This document shows positions 8,910 through 17,976 of a DNA stretch of 64,000 nucleotides, in pieces. How positions within the stretch are numbered: position 1 is the first letter of the stretch; the number at the start of each line of letters is the position of its first letter. The notes under the pieces are model-generated. The model was not told the origin of the DNA, made no database searches, and was given only the letters and a program-made list of their open reading frames with translations. The position numbers were made by a program, and so were the translations under genes. Origin of the DNA: an uncultured Oscillospiraceae bacterium (GTDB lineage: Bacteria; Bacillota; Clostridia; Oscillospirales; Oscillospiraceae); assembly GCA_947628185.1 (NCBI GenBank), contig CANQYW010000002.1, forward strand, positions 117,443 through 181,442, read 5' to 3'.

Positions 8910-9652
8910 TGTCCCTCCTCACCGGTGAGCTTTTCTATGGCCCGGCTCACCCTGTCGGGCTCGTAGCCGTAGGTGCGGGTGACGAACCCCATAAGGTCCT
9001 CCCCCCGGTCCTCAAGGGTGGATATGAGCTCGTCGCCCAAAATTTTCCCCTTGCGGATGAGCACCGCCCGGCTCACGAAGTTCTCCACCTCCTCGATGAG
9101 GTGTGTGCTCAAAATTACGGTCTCGGTGTCCTCCAATATCCCGGAGAGCACCTTGTAGAAGTCGCCCCGGTTGAAGACGTCGCTCCCCGAGAAGGGCTCG
9201 TCCATGAGGATGTAGTCCGCCCCCTGGGAGAGGGCCAGTATGACCTCCAGCTCGTTCTTCTGCCCGGTGGAGAGGAACCCGGCCCGCCTTGTTGGCGGCA
9301 GCTCGAAGAAGTCCATCAGCGCCCGGTAACGCCCATCCCGCCAGCGGGGGAAGTGGTCCCGGTAGAACTTTCTGTGCTCCTCCGGCGTGAGGTCCGGGAA
9401 GAAGGAGTGCTCCGAGGTGGCGAAACTCAGCCGCTCGATGTTGCGGCGCGTCAATGGCTCATCGTCCAGTGTCACCTCGCCCCCGTGGTGGAGGAGGCCC
9501 AGGATGGACTTCATGAGCGTCGTCTTCCCGGCGCCGTTCTCCCCGAAGAGCCCAACCAGTTCCCCGGGGCCGATGGTGAGGTCAACGCCCTCCAGGGCCA
9601 GAATATACCCGTACCGGGTGGAAAGATTTTGTATTTCAAGCATCTTTGGCAC
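8906..9652 (-). CDS. ABC transporter ATP-binding protein
   Basis: Walker A GENGAGKTTL, STGQKNELEVILAL, Walker B DYILMDEPFSG, STHLIEEVE. Confidence 0.92.
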   Translation of the reverse strand: MPKMLEIQNLSTRYGYILALEGVDLTIGPGELVGLFGENGAGKTTLMKSILGLLHHGGEVTLDDEPLTRRNIERLSFATSEHSFFPDLTPEEHRKFYRDHFPRWRDGRYRALMDFFELPPTRRAGFLSTGQKNELEVILALSQGADYILMDEPFSGSDVFNRGDFYKVLSGILEDTETVILSTHLIEEVENFVSRAVLIRKGKILGDELISTLEDRGEDLMGFVTRTYGYEPDRVSRAIEKLTGEEGQ

Positions 9653-9655
9653 CTC

Positions 9656-10078
9656 CTAAATTATTTTTCCGTAGAGCCAGCCGTAGAGCGCAAGCAGTAT
9701 TGCCGCGAGGAGAGCGGAGATAATTAGCCCCAGCGACGGCAGCGCCCAGCACCTTATGTGGTACTCCCAGCGCCGCGGGAGGCGGCGCATGGTGTAGTCC
9801 GCGCGGCTGTCCCGGAGGTGGTAGGTGTAGTTGCGGATGAGCATCACCGCGAGGGCGAGCCAGAGTATCTCGAACCCCGCCGGGGCGCTCCCCAGCACGT
9901 CCCGGAAGGAGGGGACTGGCCTCCTGTAGAGCTCATAGTACCTCCTGGCGCGGGAGATACGGGAGATGGCACCGCAGCTCCAGAGCGCCGCCGCGAGGGT
10001 CCCGATACCTATCCGCGCCGCCCTCCGGCCCCCGCTTATGCCCACGGGGGAGAGCTTATCCCAGTCTATCCGCCGCAT
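9656..10078 (-). CDS. Small membrane protein, probable ABC permease component
   Basis: 140 aa with hydrophobic segments, within the operon. Confidence 0.65.
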   Translation of the reverse strand: MRRIDWDKLSPVGISGGRRAARIGIGTLAAALWSCGAISRISRARRYYELYRRPVPSFRDVLGSAPAGFEILWLALAVMLIRNYTYHLRDSRADYTMRRLPRRWEYHIRCWALPSLGLIISALLAAILLALYGWLYGKII

Positions 10079-10794
10079 CGCTCAGCCTCCTCTTGGAAAA
10101 TGAGATAGAGCCTTATGACCTCTATCGCCACGACGACGCACTCAGCCCAGGTGACGAACCGCGTCAGCACGCCCTGCCATGCAATCGGCCCCACCACGGC
10201 GAGGGCCAGGAGCAGGAAACTTGACACCAGGTTCCGCCCTCCACGGCGGAACTTGGCGGCGTCCACCGCCACGGCGAGGCCCAGCCCCGCGATCATCACC
10301 GCCACGCCCGCTCTGGTGTACCTGTCCTCAATGGGCATGAGCCAGTGGAGTAGCCCCTCGGCGCTCACGGCCAGGAACAGCGACTGCCGGCTCATCACCA
10401 TGGGGTCCGCCGCCCGGCGGAACATGAGGTACCCTAAGATGACGACAGCCGTCTCCACCCCCCAGAATACCGCGAGACACCCAGCGGAGCTTATGGCGTG
10501 CCAGACTGTCACCATGCCGTCCCCCACGGAGAGCCGCCCGAGAGTCGATTGCCTCGCGGAGCAGCCGCAGCGGAGGCACTTGGCGGCGACCATAACTATG
10601 CCAATAAAGTATAGTATGTCCGCGTGGGAGCCTAAGTAAAAGAACTCAAACGTCAATATCCTGCCGCCCGTCACCTCCGGGAGGCGGAGGGCCAGGAGCG
10701 CGAGCTGCGCCGCCCCCGCCGCCGCCGAGACGAGAAGGGCGAACAAGAACGTGCTGCCCACCCATAGGGAGAGCACCGACATGTGCTTTCTCAT
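10066..10794 (-). CDS. Membrane protein, probable ABC permease component
   Basis: 242 aa with multiple hydrophobic segments; overlaps its neighbours. Confidence 0.65.
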   Translation of the reverse strand: MRKHMSVLSLWVGSTFLFALLVSAAAGAAQLALLALRLPEVTGGRILTFEFFYLGSHADILYFIGIVMVAAKCLRCGCSARQSTLGRLSVGDGMVTVWHAISSAGCLAVFWGVETAVVILGYLMFRRAADPMVMSRQSLFLAVSAEGLLHWLMPIEDRYTRAGVAVMIAGLGLAVAVDAAKFRRGGRNLVSSFLLLALAVVGPIAWQGVLTRFVTWAECVVVAIEVIRLYLIFQEEAERCGG

Positions 10795-11198
10795 TCCTCC
10801 GTCACTCCTTCCTCAACTTCACGCGCCTCATCCCAGAGCCGTCCAAAAAGCTCCAGGGCCTCATCCCGGTCCATGCCGCTGCGCCTGAGGGCCAGGACGG
10901 TTTTCTCAAGCTCCTCCCGCTGGAGCCGGAGACGGAGAGCGGCCAGGGCCTCCGGCGTCACGCTGACGCAGCTCTTGGCCCCGGAGCGGGACACCACCAG
11001 CCCCTCCTCCTCCAGCGTCCTGTAGGCCCGCTGGACGGTGTTCGGGTTCACCCCCAAAAGCGCCGACACCACCCTCCGGGAGGGCAGCTCGTCGCCGTCC
11101 CGCACCGCCCCGGAGGCCACACCGGCCCGGACGTACCGCACCAGCCGCAGATAGACCGGCCCCTCCCCCTCCCGGGGGAAGTCGCTGAACGTCAGCAT
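10791..11198 (-). CDS. GntR-family (YtrA-type) transcriptional regulator
   Basis: 135 aa; IYLRLVRYVRAGVASGAVRDGDELPSRRVVSALLGVNPNTVQRAYRTLEEEGLV wHTH, short C-terminus. Confidence 0.9.
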   Translation of the reverse strand: MLTFSDFPREGEGPVYLRLVRYVRAGVASGAVRDGDELPSRRVVSALLGVNPNTVQRAYRTLEEEGLVVSRSGAKSCVSVTPEALAALRLRLQREELEKTVLALRRSGMDRDEALELFGRLWDEAREVEEGVTEE

Positions 11199-11210
11199 GG
11201 CTCACCTCCT

Positions 11211-11236
11211 AACTGTATTATTCGCGTAATACGGTT
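11211..11236. promoter_or_regulatory. GntR/YtrA-like operator 1
   Basis: AACTGTATTA-ttcgcg-TAATACGGTT, one mismatch in the 10-bp arms. Confidence 0.7.
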
Positions 11237-11240
11237 TATG

Positions 11241-11264
11241 ACTGTATTATATAGCTAATACAGT
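11241..11264. promoter_or_regulatory. GntR/YtrA-like operator 2
   Basis: ACTGTATTA-tatagc-TAATACAGT, perfect 9-bp arms. Confidence 0.75.
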
Positions 11265-11362
11265 TCGCTGTCAAGGGGGTATATGAAAATTTTCGTGTCA
11301 GGTTGAAAAATTTCAGAATATGGGGTATCATCTATATAGAATAACGAGAAAGGAGCGAGTTT

Positions 11363-11671
11363 ATGACCATAGTACACGCGACGGCGCGGGACTTCCGGCA
11401 GCTCATAGCCCAGGGCCCCGTGATGGCGGACTTCTGGGCCCCCTGGTGCGGCCCCTGCAACATGGTGGGCCGGGCCCTGGAGGAGCTGGAGGGTGAGTTC
11501 CCGGAGGTCCGGGTGGTGAAGGTGAACGTGGACGAGGAGCCGGAGCTGGCCTCCGAGTTCAAGATCGCCGCCATACCGGACATCTACTTCTTCCGGGACG
11601 GCGAGCAGGTGGACCACGTCTTAGGGGCCCTCTCCGCCGACGCCCTCCGGGAGAAACTTGAAAATCTCTAA
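11363..11671 (+). CDS. trxA: Thioredoxin
   Basis: MADFWAPWCGPCN active site, 102 aa thioredoxin fold. Confidence 0.93.
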   Translation: MTIVHATARDFRQLIAQGPVMADFWAPWCGPCNMVGRALEELEGEFPEVRVVKVNVDEEPELASEFKIAAIPDIYFFRDGEQVDHVLGALSADALREKLENL

Positions 11672-11682
11672 AAACGCGAAAA

Positions 11683-11721
11683 TGCCATTCTCCGGGCCGA
11701 AACCCAGAGAATGGCACTCTT
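11683..11721. terminator. Terminator between thioredoxin and sortase genes
   Basis: TGCCATTCTC...GAGAATGGCA followed by CTCTTTTT. Confidence 0.75.
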
Positions 11722-11722
11722 T

Positions 11723-12511
11723 TTACTTTACACGCACCGCGACTATAACGAATCTTCCCTCGTCCTGGTGGTAACTGCAAGTGGAGAGGGTCAGGAGCTC
11801 GTCGCCAAACTCCGCCTCCACGCCCGTGGGGTAGAGGGCCGCGGCGGTGACGCCCTCCACGTACTCCCGGAAGGACGGCTCCTCCGTGAGGTCCTGGTAC
11901 TCGTAATACTTAAAGCCCTCGCTCCCCTCCGGGAGGACCTGGGCGTAGAAGGCCGCCATCACCTCGTACTCGCCGGGGCGGGTCAGGGTGTCGAACTTTA
12001 TCCTGGGGTGCTCACGCCAGAAATCCTCGGACTTGTAGTCCGTAATTGTGGCGAACATTGTGCCGTTCTTCATGTGGTGGCCGTAGAGGATGTAGTTCCC
12101 GCAGCCCTCAAAGCACCCGCCATCAAGGAACGGCACGCCGCTCACGGCGTAGCTCCCGTCAAAGGCCCGGTGGAGATACCGCTCCGGGTCCTGGGGTGTG
12201 TGCATCACGGGGTAGTTTAACTTCGTCCCCTCTATCTCCACCCAGCCGAAGAGGTCGTGATTCTCCTCCCAGAGGGCGTCATATTTAGTAAACTTTTGCT
12301 GCGTTACTCCTGGTGCGTCTAATGAGGGTTCGTCAATTTCGGGGTAGTTTATCTCCCCCTGGGCCTCAACGCGCTCTATTAGCTCCTCAAAGGCCGCCTC
12401 CTCCCGGTGCTCACGGAGGAGCTGGGAGGACGCCATGTACGCCCCGGCGCAAAAGAGGATGAGGAACGCCGAGAACGCCAGGGACAGCCAGAGTTTCTTG
12501 TGTCCCCTCAC
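11723..12511 (-). CDS. srtB: Class B sortase
   Basis: N-terminal TM, LNYPVMHTPQDPERYLHRAF, YILYGHHMKNGTMFA, LTLSTCSYHQDEGRFVIVA. Confidence 0.92.
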   Translation of the reverse strand: MRGHKKLWLSLAFSAFLILFCAGAYMASSQLLREHREEAAFEELIERVEAQGEINYPEIDEPSLDAPGVTQQKFTKYDALWEENHDLFGWVEIEGTKLNYPVMHTPQDPERYLHRAFDGSYAVSGVPFLDGGCFEGCGNYILYGHHMKNGTMFATITDYKSEDFWREHPRIKFDTLTRPGEYEVMAAFYAQVLPEGSEGFKYYEYQDLTEEPSFREYVEGVTAAALYPTGVEAEFGDELLTLSTCSYHQDEGRFVIVAVRVK

Positions 12512-12514
12512 GGC

Positions 12515-14602
12515 CTACTCCGAGAGCATCTTCATGAGCTTGCCGATGTCCACGGGTTTCGCTATGAAGTCGTCCATGCCGGCCTCCAACGCCTTGTCCC
12601 GGTCCTGGGTGAAGGAGTTGGCGGTGCAGGCTATTATCCTGACGGACCCGGCGTCGGGGCGCGGCAGGGCCCGGATGGCCCTCGTGGCCTCGAAACCGTC
12701 CATCACCGGCATGAGGATGTCCATGAGTATGACGCCGTAGTGTCCCTCCGGGGAGGCGGAGAACAGGCGAAGGGCCTCCTCGCCGTCCTGGGCGAGGTCC
12801 GCCTCAAACCCCTCCCCCTCCAGGAGCTCCAGCATTATCTCGGCGTTCAATTCGTTGTCCTCGGCAACTAAGACCCTGGGGCGGCCTGTGCTCTGGGGCG
12901 GCTCCGGCTGGATCTCCGGGGCCTCGGTGATGTCCGCCGGGAAGGTGAAGTGGAAGGTGCTGCCCTCCCCCTTCCGGCTCTCGAAGGTGAGGTCCCCGCC
13001 CATGAGACGCGCAAGGCTCCGGCTTATTGGGAGGCCCAACCCCGTGCCCTGGTTGCCCTTGGAGACGGTGTCGGAGTCCAGCTCCCTGGCGAAGGAGTCA
13101 AAGACGTGTTTCTGGAACTCCTCGCCCATGCCCCGGCCCGTGTCCCGGACGGTGATGGTGTTCACCACCCGGTCCCCCTGTTCCCGCTGACGGGCCGTGA
13201 GGGTCACGCGGCCACCCTCCGGGGTGAACTTCCGGGTGTTGTCAAGTAGATTCATCAAAACCTGCTCCACCCGCACCTCGTCACACAAGATGTAGGGGTG
13301 GGGGAGGTCGATGTCCGTCGAAAAATCTATTCCCTTCTCGCCCATGGCGCTGCGGAGGATGGAGGCCACGGTGCCCACTGAGTGCCCCAGGTCCATGGGC
13401 TCCCGAAGGATCTCCATCCGCTCGTCCTGTATCTTGGACATGTCCAGGATGTCGTTTACGAGCGTCAGGAGGTATTTCGCGGTGCTGGTGGACTTGCTCA
13501 AATACTCCGAGAGCTCCCGCTTGTCATCGAGTTTCTGGCCCATGAGGTAGTTGAGGCCGATGAGGCCGTTGAGGGGCGTCCTTATCTCGTGGCTCATGGC
13601 GGAGAGGAACTGTCCCTTGGCCTTGGCGTCGGCCCGGGCGGCGATGGACCTGACCCGCTGGCGCCACAATAGCACTAAGAGGGCGGAGATGATGACCACC
13701 GCCATTATGAATACCCCCACGGCGTACCTATAACGGTAGGCGAAGTCGCCGAGGGTGTAGTTATACTGGTTCTCCATCACCGCCTGGATGGTGAAGGTGC
13801 TGACCTCGTCATCCGTGAGGCGGGCGATGGCCTTATTGAGGATGGAGACCAGGATGTCCCCCTCCTCCTCCGTGGGCGTCCCCTCGCCGGTGAAGTCCAC
13901 GACGGCGGAGAAACACAGCTCATCGTCCAGCCCCATCACCGGCACCACGCCCACGCGCTCAAATACGGGTTTCGAGATCCAGTACTCCGCCACGTACTGG
14001 TTCTGGATGAGAAGGTCCGACTTCCCCTCCGCCACGGCGGAGAAACACTCCGGGATGGAGTCGTAGTCCTCTATGATGAAGTTGGGGAATATGCGGTTCA
14101 GGACCTTCTTTACGGTCTGGGACCCTGTGGAGAGGGCCACAGTGAGGTTGGCGTTCACGTCAAAGTCCGTGCCCTCCCGGGCCACTACCACCTTGCGGCT
14201 CACAAGGTAGGGGCTCGTCATGTGTATCCCCCTGGCGCCCAGGTTCTCCCGGTTGTACTCGACGCTCGTCACGAGGTCGAACTTCTCCCCCATGAGGTAG
14301 TCGTATGTCACCTCGCCCATGCGGAGAGGCACGTACTCAAAGTTGAGTCCGCTCAGCTCCTCTATCCTATCGAATATGTACCTGGATATCCCGGCCAGCT
14401 CCCCGTTCCCGTCCATGAAGGACACGGGTATCCTGTCCTGGACGTACCCCACCCGGAGCGTGGGATGGGCGGCCATGTAGGCGCTCTCCTCCGGCGTCAG
14501 CTCAATGCCCTCCCCGCCGGCCAGGGCCGCCCCGGGGAGTATGGAAACGAGGATAAGGAACGTCAGCAGCGCTAAACTAAAGCGCCGCCCGCGCTTTTTC
14601 AT
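12515..14602 (-). CDS. Hybrid sensor histidine kinase: periplasmic SBP_bac_3-like domain, TM, HisKA, HATPase, receiver
   Basis: YMAAHPTLRVGYVQDRIPVSF..., FLSAMSHEIRTPLNGLIGL (H-box), GTGLGLPISRSLA, VLVAEDNELNAEIM...ILMDILMPVMDGFEA. Confidence 0.93.
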   Translation of the reverse strand: MKKRGRRFSLALLTFLILVSILPGAALAGGEGIELTPEESAYMAAHPTLRVGYVQDRIPVSFMDGNGELAGISRYIFDRIEELSGLNFEYVPLRMGEVTYDYLMGEKFDLVTSVEYNRENLGARGIHMTSPYLVSRKVVVAREGTDFDVNANLTVALSTGSQTVKKVLNRIFPNFIIEDYDSIPECFSAVAEGKSDLLIQNQYVAEYWISKPVFERVGVVPVMGLDDELCFSAVVDFTGEGTPTEEEGDILVSILNKAIARLTDDEVSTFTIQAVMENQYNYTLGDFAYRYRYAVGVFIMAVVIISALLVLLWRQRVRSIAARADAKAKGQFLSAMSHEIRTPLNGLIGLNYLMGQKLDDKRELSEYLSKSTSTAKYLLTLVNDILDMSKIQDERMEILREPMDLGHSVGTVASILRSAMGEKGIDFSTDIDLPHPYILCDEVRVEQVLMNLLDNTRKFTPEGGRVTLTARQREQGDRVVNTITVRDTGRGMGEEFQKHVFDSFARELDSDTVSKGNQGTGLGLPISRSLARLMGGDLTFESRKGEGSTFHFTFPADITEAPEIQPEPPQSTGRPRVLVAEDNELNAEIMLELLEGEGFEADLAQDGEEALRLFSASPEGHYGVILMDILMPVMDGFEATRAIRALPRPDAGSVRIIACTANSFTQDRDKALEAGMDDFIAKPVDIGKLMKMLSE

Positions 14603-14697
14603 GCGGCATCACCCCGTTTAGGACAATATCTCAGGGTCTATTGTAGACCAAAAGCCTAAAAAAGTAAAGAACAAAATTAAACGGGGGGCGCTGTTTG

Positions 14698-14763
14698 TCA
14701 CATGCTAAATCTACCCTCGGAGACCTCTATCACCTCGTCGCAGAGGGACTCTATTGCTTTATC
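14698..14763 (-). pseudogene. Possible C-terminal remnant of an ABC ATPase-like gene
   Basis: Reverse reading DKAIESLCDEVIEVSEGRFSM-stop with no intact upstream frame; short and weak. Confidence 0.25.
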
Positions 14764-14883
14764 CTAAAGCCAAGGACTTTAGAGAGGAAAACCCCGGAAC
14801 CTCAATGATCCCGGGGTCTCTGAATCACTTCTTTATCGTCGTTTCGCCAAATCTCGGGCGTTATTTTTGTGCGGTTTGCCATC

Positions 14884-14912
14884 TTGATATTTCGGAATAC
14901 TTCGTGTATAAT
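14884..14912 (+). promoter_or_regulatory. Promoter overlapped by an 11-bp dyad, shared with 43.1 kb
   Basis: TTGATA-17-TATAAT; GGAATACTTCG (14894-14904) and CGAAGTATTCC (14931-14941) form a perfect dyad around the -10. Confidence 0.7.
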
Positions 14913-14961
14913 GAGCATAGTAAAGTATCTCGAAGTATTCCCTGGACCTTTTCAATTTAAT

Positions 14962-15262
14962 AGCGAAGTATGTAAGGCTACGTGGGTGAACCGCGGGATC
15001 TCACTTTGACCCTTCCGAGGATCTGGAGGCAGGGCGCCTGTTAGGGCAACGACAACTGTGAATTGCCCGAGAGGGCGTCAAAACTCCTTATATCAGCGGT
15101 TGAGGGGCGGAGCGAGGGGACGCGGTTTACACAAAGCTCATAAGGGCATGCGGCTCTTTAGTGACTTATCCTAACTTGTGCCGAAAACCATGTGGTTTTT
15201 TTCATAACCATAGAAACCTATGGAGTAAGGAATAAGGAAAAGAATAAAGGACTAAGGAAAAA
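14962..15262 (+). pseudogene. Decayed paralogue of the DUF6291-like gene at 43199
   Basis: Frame YVRLRG*TAGSHFDPSEDLEAGRLLGQRQL*IAREGVKTPYISG*GAERGDAVY parallels YVKLWTSYSAYFEPLGDAEVGRLARAM...SGAEPKFSGNERFAWP, with three in-frame stops. Degenerate GGANTAA heptads follow at about 15222. Confidence 0.65.
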
Positions 15263-15505
15263 ATAAATATAAAAAATAAAAAAATATTTATTTATTTCAT
15301 GCTCAAGAGAGCTTTAGAGCATATACTTCAGCTTGCGACGAATCTAAGCAAAGCAAAGCGCCGGGGCAAAGATGACTTCACTCCGACGCTGTGACCTGTT
15401 CTCAGCTATCGCAACTTTGTCCAGAGCTCAAATTCATTAGCAAATCCGTTAGCAAATAATTACCTGTGTTTACGTATCTAAAAAGCGCTGAAACTACTTG
15501 AAATA

Positions 15506-15539
15506 GAAAGAAAACCCCGGAATCGTTTAGATTCCGGGG
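15506..15539 (-). terminator. Terminator downstream of tRNA-Leu
   Basis: CCCCGGAATC-gttta-GATTCCGGGG; minus strand continues TTTTCTTTC. Confidence 0.75.
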
Positions 15540-15548
15540 CCTCAGACC

Positions 15549-15633
15549 TGGTGCGAGAGATGAGACTCGAACTCACACGCCGTTCAGCACACGCACCTCA
15601 AACGTGCCTGTCTACCACTTCCAGCACTCTCGC
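15549..15633 (-). tRNA. tRNA-Leu (GAG)
   Basis: Reverse complement GCGAGAGTGCTGGAAGTGGTAGACAGGCACGTTTGAGGTGCGTG...GAGTTCGAGTCTCATCTCTCGCACCA; anticodon loop TTTGAGG, type II variable arm. Confidence 0.95.
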
Positions 15634-15704
15634 AAGGGCAGAACTTATTATAGCATAAAATCCCCGCTTGTCAACTAAAACTTTTAAAGCGCCGGGATTT
15701 TTCG

Positions 15705-16568
15705 TCACTCCCACCCCTCGGAACGCCGTTTTGCCCGGCGGTCCTCGGCGATTTTGTTTATATACGCCCCCATGAGGAGGATGAAAAGCAGGTAGTAGAC
15801 CCAGAGCATCGCCACGATGAACGTCCCCAGGGCCCCGTAGATGCCGTACTTGTCGGCGTAGAGATTATAGACCGAGAAGACATAGGAGAAGACGAGCCAC
15901 GCCCCGGTGGCGAATATCGCCCCCGGCCACTGATCGAGGAGCCTGCGTCTCCCCGCCGGCATCCACTTATAGAGGCAGAGGAACACGAGGAGCAGCACCA
16001 TCATCATGACGGGATACCGGAGGGACCTTGTGATAGACACCACCGCCCGCACGGGCCAGTTGTCCGCGAATTTTGACTCGATGAGCTCCAGTATGTTCCC
16101 GCCGTAGACCACGGCGCAGAGCGTCATGAGGACGGTGGCCAGCATTATGACGATGAAGAAACAGGCCCGGAGCCGGAAGATGATGAAGTTCTCCCGGCGC
16201 GTCAGTTTCTCCGCCGCGTCCATGCCCCGCATGAGCGCCAGGGACGCCTGTGACGCCGCCCACAGCGACGCCACCGCCGTTATCGAGAGCGTGGCGGCGG
16301 AGCCCCGGTAGATGCTGGCGATTATGGAGGAGAATATCTCATAAAGCGACTCCGGCACGAACCGGCCCACGTAACTTAAAAATATCTCCTCCGTGATGGG
16401 CGTATATGGGAGGAGGGCGCAGATGAGGCCCAGCATCGGCACCAGCGCCAGAAAGAGATAGAAGGCCGCCGCCGCCGCGAAGGTGAATATCTTCCGCTCC
16501 CCGATGCCCCAGACGAAATCCACGGTGGCCGTGAGCCACCGCTTGGCCCGAACGTTAACGCCTCTCAA
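15705..16568 (-). CDS. YihY/BrkB family membrane protein
   Basis: FAAAAAFYLFLALVPMLGLI, SLWAASQASLALMRGMDAAE, YGIYGALGTFIVAMLWVYYLLFILLMGAYIN. Confidence 0.9.
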   Translation of the reverse strand: MRGVNVRAKRWLTATVDFVWGIGERKIFTFAAAAAFYLFLALVPMLGLICALLPYTPITEEIFLSYVGRFVPESLYEIFSSIIASIYRGSAATLSITAVASLWAASQASLALMRGMDAAEKLTRRENFIIFRLRACFFIVIMLATVLMTLCAVVYGGNILELIESKFADNWPVRAVVSITRSLRYPVMMMVLLLVFLCLYKWMPAGRRRLLDQWPGAIFATGAWLVFSYVFSVYNLYADKYGIYGALGTFIVAMLWVYYLLFILLMGAYINKIAEDRRAKRRSEGWE

Positions 16569-16574
16569 GGGGCG

Positions 16575-17879
16575 TCACCCGCAGAAGTGGGCGATAGCCT
16601 CGGCGAACATCTCACCCGCCAGGACGAGCTCCTCGAACTTCACCCGCTCGTCGGGCTCGTGCATGTGGGGCTCGCTCCCCGGGAACTCCGCCCCGAAGGC
16701 CACGCCCCCCTCCACCTCGTGGACGTATGTGAGGCCCCCCAGGGCTATCGTCTCGCCGGGCGTGCCGGTGTAGTCCTCGTAAATTTTCAAAAGCCCCCGC
16801 ACGAGCTCCGAGTCCGCCGGGGTGTGATGGGGCTTGAGGCAGGAGGTGACTTCAACGCGCGCCGCTCCCCCCAGACGCTCCTCCAGCGCCCGGGCGATGT
16901 CATTACCCTCCGCCCCGATGGGCAGGCGCATATCCACCTTCGCCTCAAGGCCATTTGTCTCATCGTAATTAATTACGCCGAGATTCACCGTTATGGGCCC
17001 CGTGATATCGTCCTCGCAGTAGGCGCCGAAGGCGGCGCCGTGGTTGTCCCCATGGGGGAATGCGGCGCAGAGCGCGCGGAAGAGGTCGAAGTTCCGACCG
17101 TCTAACTTCGCAAGGATCTGGAGCATGTTTGTGATGGCGTTGCGTCCGTCGTCCGGGAGGCTGGCGTGGGCCGCCTGGCCCTGTACAGTCATGGAGCCGC
17201 AATCCGAGAACGACGCCTCGCACTTAACCGGCACGGCGTTGGGCACGCTGCCGCCCGCGAGCTTAACGACCCTCAAGCCCTCCTCCGCCGCAATCGGCGG
17301 GGCCGTGAGGGTAATATCCAGCTTGCCCTTCTCGGTGTTCACCACGGGGAATGAGCCGTCGGGGGTGAAGACCTTGGGGGGCATCTTGTAGTGGCGCTGG
17401 TACCAGGCGATATCGTCGGAACCACACTCCTCGTCGGAGCCCAGTATGAGCTGGACCTTCCGGCGGATGAGCCCCAAGTCCCGGGCGCAGACGAGGGCGT
17501 AGAGCGCCGCCATGGCGGGGCCCTTGTCGTCTATGACGCCCCGTCCGTAGAGGACGCCGCCCTCCTCACGGAGGGTGAAGGGTTCCGTGGTCCTCCACTC
17601 GCCGTCGGCGGGCACCACGTCGAGGTGCGCCAGGATGCCAAGCTCCGGCTCCCCCTCGCCAAGCTCGACGAGCAGCACCCGGTCGCCCAGGATCTTGCCC
17701 TCAAGGCCGTGGGACTTCGCTATCTCCAGGGCCGCGCTGAGAGCCTCCCTGGGCCCCGCGCCGTAGGGCGCGCCCTCCCGGGCCTCCCCGCGAAAGCTCC
17801 TCACCGAGACTATGTACCCGATGTCCCGCAGGAGGCCCTCCCGGTTCCCCTCGAAATATTCCCGTATACGTCCATCCAT
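16575..17879 (-). CDS. pepV: M20 family dipeptidase (PepV/Sapep type)
   Basis: GILAHLDVVPADGEW, GRGVIDDKGPAMAALYAL, LGSDEECGSDDIAWY. Confidence 0.9.
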   Translation of the reverse strand: MDGRIREYFEGNREGLLRDIGYIVSVRSFRGEAREGAPYGAGPREALSAALEIAKSHGLEGKILGDRVLLVELGEGEPELGILAHLDVVPADGEWRTTEPFTLREEGGVLYGRGVIDDKGPAMAALYALVCARDLGLIRRKVQLILGSDEECGSDDIAWYQRHYKMPPKVFTPDGSFPVVNTEKGKLDITLTAPPIAAEEGLRVVKLAGGSVPNAVPVKCEASFSDCGSMTVQGQAAHASLPDDGRNAITNMLQILAKLDGRNFDLFRALCAAFPHGDNHGAAFGAYCEDDITGPITVNLGVINYDETNGLEAKVDMRLPIGAEGNDIARALEERLGGAARVEVTSCLKPHHTPADSELVRGLLKIYEDYTGTPGETIALGGLTYVHEVEGGVAFGAEFPGSEPHMHEPDERVKFEELVLAGEMFAEAIAHFCG

Positions 17880-17976
17880 ACTACCGCCCCTTGTTCTTAA
17901 AAAAGTTTTTAGCTATTGTATCACATTTATTAAGATTAGTAAACGGTATTTGGATGAAAAATTTGGATATCGGGTA

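Noticed and set aside
14754-14960. 68-aa + strand ORF sharing LDISEYFVYNxHSK with the ORF at 42920
   Set aside because: The shared peptide is a translation of the duplicated promoter/operator, not a protein.
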